From Planctomycetota bacterium (GTDB taxonomy: Bacteria; Planctomycetota; UBA1135; GCA-002686595): a stretch of 64,000 nucleotides of DNA. Shown here one piece after another: positions 58,080 to 64,000 of the stretch. Every line of letters starts with the position of its first letter. Position 1 is the stretch's first letter. Where the stretch lies: assembly GCA_023150475.1 (NCBI GenBank), contig JAKLKU010000011.1, positions 62,001 to 126,000 of the forward strand, written 5' to 3'. A program made the position numbers and the translations under genes. Under the pieces are notes generated by a model. That model saw nothing but the letters and a program-made list of their open reading frames with translations. It did not search any database and was not told the DNA's origin.

Positions 58080-59609
58080 TCAGTAGCCGAGCGCGTCGAG
58101 TCGTGCGCGGGCCTCCGGATCGATCTGCCGTTCGCCGTCGCGGCGCGTGCGGGCGGCGAGCGCGCGCAACGCGTCGGTCCACTCCCAACGCTCCTTGCCG
58201 CGCGTCGCGTAGACGTCGCCGAGCTCGAGCGGATCCTTGACGACGTCGTACAGCTCGAAACGCTCCTCCAGAGGCGCGTAGATCAGTTTGAACTGTTCGT
58301 CACGTGCGCAGAACAACTCTCCCGTGCCGTCGGCGCGTTGAGTTTGCGCGAACAGCACGCGTTCTTCCTTCGCTCCGAGCAACGACATTCCGCGTTGGTC
58401 CGGCAACGGCGGCAGTTCGACGAGGTCGAGCAACGTGGGCGCGACGTCGATCAAGCGCACGAGCCGTTTGCTCCCCGCGGCGAGCACCTCGCGTCCGGCG
58501 AGCGTGCTCGGCAACTTGAACACGAGCGGCACGTGCAAGAGCTCGTCGTAGAGCGTGACGATGTGCCCCCAGGTTCCGTGTTCGCCGAGCGCCTCGCCGT
58601 GATCCGACGTGAACACGACGATGCTCGAGTCGTAGAGCCCGCGACGTTTCAGTCCACCGAGCAGGTCGCCGACGCAACGATCGGCGAACTCGACTTCCGA
58701 CCGATAACGCAGCGGCGCTTCGTCCGGCCGCACCGCATCGTGGAGCCAGAACGTCAGCGTGCTCGCGACGCGCGCGGGCGCCGGATTCGTCACGTGCACG
58801 ACGAACTTTTGGTGCGGGTCGTGCAGAGCGCCCTCGACGAACTCCCACGACAGGTCGACGTTCTGCGCCACGAACTCGAGGCTGCGCAACTGCGCGTCGC
58901 GGTCCGCTTCGATGACGAACGAGTGCTTGCCGGGCGGGATCAGGAGCTCGCGTCGCGTCTCGGTCGCTTCCGAGACGCACACGCCGCCGAGCGGCCGATC
59001 GTCGAACGAGATCGAGGCGTAGCGCTCGACTGCACCGTGCGCGTCGTACGGTTCGTGCGGATCGGAGAAGTGCGCGAAGAGGAAGAAAGGCTGCTCGGCG
59101 GTCAGTTGTTCCAGCGTCGCGTCGAGCATGTGCGCGACGTCGTCTCCGCGAGTGACGCTGTACCGGCCGCGGTCGTAACGTCCGAAACCGCGATCGAGGC
59201 CGCGGCGATCGCTCGCCGGCCACATGCTCGCGAGCGAGACGACGGCGTGCGTCGAATAGCCGTGCTTCGCGACCCATTCCGCGAAGAGCGGCAGGTCCTT
59301 CGGCACCGGCTGGCCGTTGGTGCGCACGCTCGACTCGCTCGGCGGCCGCGACGAGAAGAGCGAGACGTGCGATGGCAGAGTCGCTGGTGCGTGAGCGAAC
59401 GCGCGCTCGAACCGCACGCCGTCCTTGGCGAGACCGTCGATCGCCGGCGTGCGCGCCTTCGCGAGCTCGGGGTCGGTGTGATCCGCGCGCAGCGTGTCGA
59501 CCACGATCACGACGATGTTGGGCCGGATCTCGTTCGCGCGGGTGTCGCACGAGCCGAGCCCGAAGGTGGTCGCGAGCAACGAGGCGAGGAGGAGTTCGCG
59601 TGTGCGCAT
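58080..59609 (-). CDS. Sulfatase-superfamily lipoprotein, Thr in nucleophile position
   Basis: 509 residues from ATG 59609. Lipobox LGSC (Cys21). Alkaline phosphatase/sulfatase fold: metal Asp in VIVVDTLRADH, APATLPSHVSLFSSRPP at the nucleophile loop, and SDHGEALGEHG with later metal ligands. The C-terminus RLDALGY is typical. Classical sulfatases need Cys or Ser in CxPSR to make formylglycine; here the site reads Thr77-Leu-Pro-Ser-His, as in Thr-nucleophile phosphotransferases and a large group of proteins merely annotated sulfatase. It may therefore cleave or transfer a phosphate or phosphonate ester. An inserted beta domain (about 225-310) is unusual. Confidence 0.88.
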   Translation of the reverse strand: MRTRELLLASLLATTFGLGSCDTRANEIRPNIVVIVVDTLRADHTDPELAKARTPAIDGLAKDGVRFERAFAHAPATLPSHVSLFSSRPPSESSVRTNGQPVPKDLPLFAEWVAKHGYSTHAVVSLASMWPASDRRGLDRGFGRYDRGRYSVTRGDDVAHMLDATLEQLTAEQPFFLFAHFSDPHEPYDAHGAVERYASISFDDRPLGGVCVSEATETRRELLIPPGKHSFVIEADRDAQLRSLEFVAQNVDLSWEFVEGALHDPHQKFVVHVTNPAPARVASTLTFWLHDAVRPDEAPLRYRSEVEFADRCVGDLLGGLKRRGLYDSSIVVFTSDHGEALGEHGTWGHIVTLYDELLHVPLVFKLPSTLAGREVLAAGSKRLVRLIDVAPTLLDLVELPPLPDQRGMSLLGAKEERVLFAQTQRADGTGELFCARDEQFKLIYAPLEERFELYDVVKDPLELGDVYATRGKERWEWTDALRALAARTRRDGERQIDPEARARLDALGY

Positions 59610-59910
59610 GCGGTCCAGTGCGGAGCGAGGCGAGTCTAGATGGGGCTCGTGCGGGCGGCCAGGATCGAGTCGGCCGAGCGCGAGCCCGCGGTTCGTTCGG
59701 GCGTCGCGTCCGAGTCGCGTGCGCGCGGTTCCGGTGCGCGACGCGAAGCTGCATGCCGGCCGCGGCGCGGCCGCGACTCGTCGAGGGCTCCCGGTCCTGC
59801 GCCCTGCGACGCGATTGAGGCGCCGCAGTAGCTCGCTGCGGGCCGCCGCGCCTCGCGGCGCTACACTCCCCGCTTCCTCATCGGGCCCGGGTGGGCCGGG
59901 AGCACGATCC
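59610..59910. other. Divergent promoter region, sulfatase/purH
   Basis: AGTCTA at 59633-59638 is TAGACT on the minus strand, 23 bases before the sulfatase-like start. TACACT at 59872-59877 is 33 bases before purH. No gene is seen between. Confidence 0.5.
59872..59877 (+). promoter_or_regulatory. -10-like hexamer of purH
   Basis: TACACT, same hexamer as in the promoter at 13401, 33 bases before ATG 59911. No clear -35. Confidence 0.35.
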
Positions 59911-61503
59911 ATGCACAATCAGGTTCAGCGCGCGTTGGTCTCGGTCTCCGACAAGACCGGGCTGGTCGAGTTCGTCCGTTCCTTGAGCCGCCTCGGCATC
60001 GAGATCCTCTCGACCGGCGGCACGTACAAGGCGCTCGTCGAAGCGGGCGTGCCGGCCCGCGAAGTCAGCGACTACACGGGCTTCCCCGAGATGATGCACG
60101 GACGCGTGAAGACGCTGCATCCGAAGGTGCACGGCGGCATCCTCGCGTTGCGCGACGAAACGACGCACGTCGCGGCGATGAAGGAGCACGGCATCGCGCC
60201 GATCGACCTCGTCGTCGTCAACCTCTACCCGTTCGAAGCGACCGTCGCGAAGCCCGGCGTCGCGCGCGCCGACGCGATCGAGCAGATCGACATCGGCGGG
60301 CCGTCGATGGTGCGTTCCGCGGCGAAGAACCACCGCTTCGTCGGCATCGTCACCGAGCCGAGCGACTATCCCCGCGTGCTCGCCGAGCTCGCGGAAAACG
60401 GCGGCGCGCTCTCCGAGAAGTTCAAACGCGAGCTCGCGGTCAAGGCGTACTCGCTGACGGCGCGCTACGACGCGGCGATCTCGAGTTGGCTCTTCGAGCA
60501 AGAGCGCAAGGACGGTCTGACCGACGAGCGCTTCCCGGCGAGCGCGGCGTTCACGGGCAGGCGCGTCGCGGTATTGCGCTACGGCGAGAACCCGCACCAG
60601 ACTGCGGCGTTGTACGCGTCCGCGAGCACCGGCGAGCCCAGCGTGACGTCGAGCGAAGTGCTCGGCGGCAAGGCGCTCTCCTACAACAACATCGTCGACC
60701 TCGACGCGGCGCTCGGGATCGCGAAGGAGTTCGACGAGCCGTTCGTCGCCGTCGTCAAGCACAACAACCCGTGCGGCGCGGCGGCCGGCGGCACGATCGT
60801 CGACGCGCTCGAACGCGCGTGGAACGGCGATCCGCTGTCGGCGTTCGGCTCGGTGCTCGCGTTCACGCGGCCGCTCGACCTCGCGTGCGCCGAGTTCCTG
60901 GTCGGAGGCAATCGCTTCGTCGAAGCGATCCTCGCGCCGGGCTTCGACGAGCAGGCGCTCGAGCTCTTGACGCACAAGCCGAAGTGGGGGAAGAGCGTGC
61001 GTTTGCTCGTCTCGCAACCGTTCGGACCCGCAGCACGCGCGGCGAGCGAGCTCGAAGTGAAGAAGATCGTCGGCGGGTTCCTCTTGCAGGACCGCGATCT
61101 CGCCGCGGAGCTGCCGCCGGCGATGAAGATCGTCACCCAGGCGCAGCCGACGGCGGAGCAGCTCGCGTCGCTCGCGTTCGCGACCAAGATCGGCAAACAC
61201 GTGAAGTCGAACGCGATCGTCTTCGCTCGCGGCAACGAAGTGGTCGGCGTCGGCGCCGGTCAGATGAGCCGCGTCGATGCCGTCCACATCGCCGCGCGCA
61301 AGGCGGGCGAACGCGCGAAGGGCGCGGTGCTCGCGTCCGACGCGTTCTTCCCGTTCCCCGACGGCGTCGAGAACGCGATCGCGGCCGGTGTGCGCGCGAT
61401 CCTGCAACCGGGCGGCTCGGTGCGCGACGACGAAGTGATCGCCGCGTGCGACAAACACGGCGTGCCGATGGTCTTCACCGGTGTGCGGCACTTCCGGCAC
61501 TGA
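59911..61503 (+). CDS. purH: Bifunctional AICAR formyltransferase/IMP cyclohydrolase
   Basis: 530 residues, the usual PurH length. The N-terminal IMP cyclohydrolase (MGS-like) domain has SVSDKTGLVEFVR, ILSTGGTYKAL, FPEMMHGRVKTLHPKVHGGIL. The C-terminal AICAR transformylase has RYGENPHQTAALY, KHNNPCGAA (catalytic Lys-His pair), SDAFFPFPDGVENA and GVRHFRH at the end. It catalyses the last two steps of de novo IMP synthesis in the cytoplasm. ATG 59911 is preceded by GGGAGCACG; the longer frame upstream has no homology features. Confidence 0.97.
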   Translation: MHNQVQRALVSVSDKTGLVEFVRSLSRLGIEILSTGGTYKALVEAGVPAREVSDYTGFPEMMHGRVKTLHPKVHGGILALRDETTHVAAMKEHGIAPIDLVVVNLYPFEATVAKPGVARADAIEQIDIGGPSMVRSAAKNHRFVGIVTEPSDYPRVLAELAENGGALSEKFKRELAVKAYSLTARYDAAISSWLFEQERKDGLTDERFPASAAFTGRRVAVLRYGENPHQTAALYASASTGEPSVTSSEVLGGKALSYNNIVDLDAALGIAKEFDEPFVAVVKHNNPCGAAAGGTIVDALERAWNGDPLSAFGSVLAFTRPLDLACAEFLVGGNRFVEAILAPGFDEQALELLTHKPKWGKSVRLLVSQPFGPAARAASELEVKKIVGGFLLQDRDLAAELPPAMKIVTQAQPTAEQLASLAFATKIGKHVKSNAIVFARGNEVVGVGAGQMSRVDAVHIAARKAGERAKGAVLASDAFFPFPDGVENAIAAGVRAILQPGGSVRDDEVIAACDKHGVPMVFTGVRHFRH

Positions 61504-61570
61504 GCGTGACGTCGTGAGCGCCCTTCGAGCTGCTATCACGGGGCCCTCGGTGGCTGGCGGTGATCGTCGT

Positions 61571-62581
61571 GTGACTTCGAAGGCGCTTCACGGTGTGCTT
61601 GGCGTTGCGGCGCTCGTCGCCAGCTGCGTTGCTCCTCCAGCGCGTACTTCCGACACACGAGACGCGGCCGCTGAGCATCGTCCCCACCGCTGGGTGACGA
61701 CGCACCGCGTCGCGATGCCTCTCGTCGTGCGTGAGCTCGTCTTCGCGATCGACGGGGACTGGAACGAGGAGGCGCTGGAGAGGTTTGGTTTTCCCCGAGC
61801 CGCGCTGGGGGCGATCGTCTGCCCCGTTCGCGAGCTGCGGAACGAACGGCTCGCGCCGGTCGACGTCGCGTCCTCATCGACTGGTCTCGGCGCGAGCAAC
61901 GGATGGGCGCGTGGCGTTCTGGCGGATTCGGTTCGCTCCGATTGGTGGCGCTCGAGCGAAACGCGCGAGTCGGAGCTCACGCTCGTGCCGCCGGAATCAG
62001 CGGCGGTCCGCTGGGAGCTCGACACACCGAGCCTGAGAGCCTTGCTCACGGCGCCAGAGACGGGGCACTTTCGTCGCGATGTCGGCGCGTGGCAGGGGCT
62101 GAGCGATTCCATGCCGCCCGAGTCGCTCGAGGAGCGCATGCGGATCGCTCAGCTCGAGTCGATCGTCGGTCTGCTCGTCGATCGTGCGCTCGAGCTCGGC
62201 GCCTTCAACGGCAACGGCGTGGCACCGATCCAGAGCGGAGCGAACGAGCGGTCGACCGAGTTCGAGCTCGATGTCTCCTGCGTTGCCGACCTCGAACATC
62301 CGTTTGCGAGTGCGTGGCCAGATGCCGAGTGCGTCTTCATCGCGCCCTTCGTCGGACTGACGCTCGATCATGCGCACGTCGAGATCACGCTTCGCGGCCG
62401 CGGGGTGTCGGTTGGACCGTTCAAGGCCGATGGCGCGCGCGACGTATCGGGCACCTTCGAATCGAGGGTTTCGATCCATGCACACGGACAGGTGTCGCCT
62501 GTCGGCTGCGACCTACCGGCGCACATCACGTGCGAGCTGGATGGCGTGTTCGACGTCAGCCGCCGGCGATGGCTCGAGTGA
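61571..62581 (+). CDS. Putative lipoprotein of unknown function
   Basis: About 336 residues from GTG 61571. The start encodes a lipoprotein signal with lipobox LVASC. The mature protein is acidic with no recognised motif (FAIDGDWNEEALERFGFPRA, RIAQLESIVGLLVDRALELG, ECVFIAPFVGLTLDHAHVEITLRG). G/C bias at third positions is somewhat weaker than in neighbours (for example TTTGGTTTTCCC at 61784), which might reflect lower expression or different ancestry. It lies 67 bases after purH. Confidence 0.65.
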   Translation: MTSKALHGVLGVAALVASCVAPPARTSDTRDAAAEHRPHRWVTTHRVAMPLVVRELVFAIDGDWNEEALERFGFPRAALGAIVCPVRELRNERLAPVDVASSSTGLGASNGWARGVLADSVRSDWWRSSETRESELTLVPPESAAVRWELDTPSLRALLTAPETGHFRRDVGAWQGLSDSMPPESLEERMRIAQLESIVGLLVDRALELGAFNGNGVAPIQSGANERSTEFELDVSCVADLEHPFASAWPDAECVFIAPFVGLTLDHAHVEITLRGRGVSVGPFKADGARDVSGTFESRVSIHAHGQVSPVGCDLPAHITCELDGVFDVSRRRWLE

Positions 62582-62907
62582 GACACGTGGCCGTTCGGGT
62601 GAAGTCGGCCGTGCATGTCCGGCAGCGCGACGCATGCCTCGACTCGGACCGGTGCGTTGCCGCAGACCTCGACGTCACGATCGAGCAACCGAAAAGCGCT
62701 CGCGCTCGGGAATAGCTGCGACGCGGCTGAGGCGTGCGGTCGGACCATCAGCTCACGCGTTCTCAGGCGCATCACGCGGTCGGGTTCGATGCGCACGACA
62801 GGACGATCGCAGCGCGTTCGAGCGGCTGGCAGCCCGGTCTCGCGGTTGAAAGTCGACCGTGCCGTGATCGAGCTCCAGCGACGACCGAACACGTCGGTCA
62901 GAGCTCC
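62582..62907. other. Gene-free gap between convergent genes
   Basis: No gene, strong hairpin or repeat recognised between the lipoprotein gene and the small minus-strand membrane protein gene. Confidence 0.45.
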
Positions 62908-63108
62908 TCAGAGCTTCACGTGTGTCTCGGTGCCGCCGGTGACGGTCACGGTGATCGGCGGCGCGAGCTCGGCCGCATTCGCGTGGGTGGCCGCGTTGGT
63001 CGCCGTCGCCTCGTCGCTCGTCGCGCGGTTTCCGAACCACACGAAGAGCAGCCAACCGACGGCGATCACCAGCACCGCACCGAGGAGCTTCGAGTGCGAG
63101 CGAGTCAT
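62908..63108 (-). CDS. Small single-pass membrane protein
   Basis: 66 residues: basic start, one membrane helix (LLGAVLVIAVGWLLFVWFG), then a short Thr/Ala-rich extracytoplasmic tail. GAGGTG lies 5 bases before ATG 63108 and overlaps the stop region of the zinc-ribbon gene, so the two are co-translated. Function unknown. Confidence 0.6.
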   Translation of the reverse strand: MTRSHSKLLGAVLVIAVGWLLFVWFGNRATSDEATATNAATHANAAELAPPITVTVTGGTETHVKL

Positions 63109-63111
63109 CGA

Positions 63112-63357
63112 TCACCTCACGCGCGAGGCTCTCGGCGGCGCGGCCGCGTCGGGCGACCACGTGTGCTCGCAGCGTTTGCAACGAAACTCCGGCGACGAGT
63201 CGTCGATGCAACAACCGCCGAGCGCGATTTCGCCGCAGCGCGCGCTCTCGCCGAGCTCCGGCGTCGGCAAGCCGTAGACGATGGGCACGAACTCGTCGCT
63301 GCCGCAACGCGGACAACGCGTCGGACGCGCTCGAGCATTTCGCCGGCCGATCACCAT
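63112..63357 (-). CDS. Small zinc-ribbon protein
   Basis: 81 residues. Two pairs of cysteines: TRCPRCGSDEFVPIVYG near the start and FRCKRCEHTWSP near the end, with an intervening GEIALGGCCIDD. This is the pattern of small stand-alone zinc ribbons of unknown function found in many bacteria. It sits 3 bases upstream of the small membrane protein gene. Confidence 0.72.
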   Translation of the reverse strand: MVIGRRNARARPTRCPRCGSDEFVPIVYGLPTPELGESARCGEIALGGCCIDDSSPEFRCKRCEHTWSPDAAAPPRASRVR

Positions 63358-63375
63358 GGTCGGATCGAAACACGA

Positions 63376-63401
63376 GCGCCCGGCCGTGTCGAGCCGGGCG
63401 C
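63376..63401 (-). terminator. Rho-independent terminator, minus strand
   Basis: 9-bp GC stem GCGCCCGGC with an 8-base loop, followed on the minus strand by TCGTGTTTCG. It lies 29 bases past the stop of the truncated gene at the window edge. Confidence 0.65.
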
Positions 63402-63430
63402 TGTTCGTACGGCTTGACGGAGCTCGCAGG

Positions 63431-64000
63431 TCAGTTGCAGAGCACGAACTCGACCCCGCCTGACAGACCCGTGGTGCTCGGCGAGTTCGGGTCGCGGAAC
63501 CAGAATTGGCCGTCGACGGTCGCGCCGCCGACGAGCGCCGGATCGACGCCGGTCGCGATCCACGCGTTGAAGTCGTAGTCGAACGTGCCGGCGCACGTTC
63601 CGCTGCCGCCCGAGTTCTGCGGCAAGAGCCGCTTCAGCGGCGTCTTCACGCACAAGAAGCCACCTTGGAACGGCGCGGAGAGCCGCCCGCTCGTGCCGTA
63701 GAAGAAGAGGCCGAGTTTCGCGGCCTCGACTTGCGACGCACTGACGTGGAAGCCGCTGCCGGCGCTCGCCGAAGGTTCGCCGCTCGTCGCGATCGCAGGC
63801 ACGCAGCCCGACGAACTCGTCTTCGGCGTGCAGTAGAACTCGATCGTCGACGAACCGCACACGTTCATGTCGGTCAATCGCGCGGAGCCCATCATCGTCT
63901 GCGTCGGGTCTTTCACGCCGCACAGGATCTGTCGCGCGTTGTTGATGTCGGAGGCGCCCCAGTACTGCACCCACCAACTGCCTTGCGACGGGTCGATCAA
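63431..64000 (-). CDS. Secreted protein with recurring C-terminal domain (5' end outside window)
   Basis: The last 189 residues are visible; the start lies beyond the right edge. It ends with the recurring domain in its fullest form: EFYCTPKTSSSGCVPAIATSG, LGLFFYGTSG, FQGGFLCVKTPLKR, GTCAGTFDYDFNAWIATG, FWFRDPNSPST and final FVLCN. The preceding segment contains WWVQYWGASDINNARQILC. The domain matches the C-termini of the 8.4 and 15.0 kb proteins closely. It is probably extracellular. Confidence 0.78.
   Translation of the reverse strand: MIDPSQGSWWVQYWGASDINNARQILCGVKDPTQTMMGSARLTDMNVCGSSTIEFYCTPKTSSSGCVPAIATSGEPSASAGSGFHVSASQVEAAKLGLFFYGTSGRLSAPFQGGFLCVKTPLKRLLPQNSGGSGTCAGTFDYDFNAWIATGVDPALVGGATVDGQFWFRDPNSPSTTGLSGGVEFVLCN

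Overview
The window is GC-rich DNA (most genes use G/C at third codon positions) and looks like a Planctomycetota chromosome. The support is indirect: an ECF sigma factor of the type that sits beside Ser/Thr kinases, many secreted FG-GAP/BNR/beta-helix proteins with clade-specific C-terminal tails, a sulfatase-like lipoprotein, a CRTAC1-type protein, CHAT proteins and frequent GTG/TTG starts. I see no rRNA, tRNA, CRISPR array, insertion sequence or replication origin. About 46 genes are supported; one runs off the right edge and one appears frameshifted.

Left part (1-10.4 kb): one co-directional block encodes an Oar-like TonB-dependent receptor, a DUF3450-like periplasmic protein, an ExbB/TolQ protein with a long periplasmic N-terminus, ExbD, TonB and a periplasmic TPR protein. 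A secreted beta-helix protein follows; it ends in a Cys-containing C-terminal domain that recurs in three other proteins here. This is a complete TonB energy-transducing system with its receptor and a plausible surface client. 10.5-17.8 kb holds a helical-repeat secreted protein, a triple-Usp stress protein, a DadA-like FAD oxidoreductase, a c-type haem motif protein with the recurring tail, and a TPR/HEAT protein.

17.9-30 kb is regulatory and surface-oriented. It has an ECF sigma factor, an anti-sigma-like membrane protein and a secreted, membrane-anchored CHAT protease; two tandem secreted paralogues sharing a GPFPxGYGSP tail; and an ECF sigma factor with a Ser/Thr kinase and a small membrane protein. 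29.5-33.4 kb carries TerB-like, ZIP and TerC-like membrane/metal genes and two small genes. 33.5-36.7 kb has a DEAD-box helicase with a strong promoter and a roughly 320-base leader, then a small gene pair of which the second seems frameshifted.

36.8-50.8 kb: a TPR lipoprotein and BNR-repeat secreted protein operon, a YedF-like/HutD convergent pair, a CRTAC1-like FG-GAP protein, another secreted protein, and an RND efflux pair (adaptor plus inner-membrane pump) without a TolC-type partner. 50.9-55.3 kb is the most unusual locus: a protein joining a CHAT-like domain with lost catalytic residues to a transglutaminase-like domain, overlapped by an alpha/beta hydrolase and followed by a 2OG-Fe(II) oxygenase-like gene. 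56-61.5 kb contains a MerR/B12-binding-like regulator, moaA, a sulfatase-superfamily lipoprotein and purH. The right end holds a lipoprotein, a zinc-ribbon/small membrane protein pair and a truncated gene with the recurring C-terminal domain.

A diverged repeat of about 300 bp, in opposite orientations, occupies two of the largest gene-free gaps (40.8-41.1 and 55.4-55.7 kb). Several genes have a -10-like hexamer only 5-11 bases before the start codon, which suggests leaderless transcripts.
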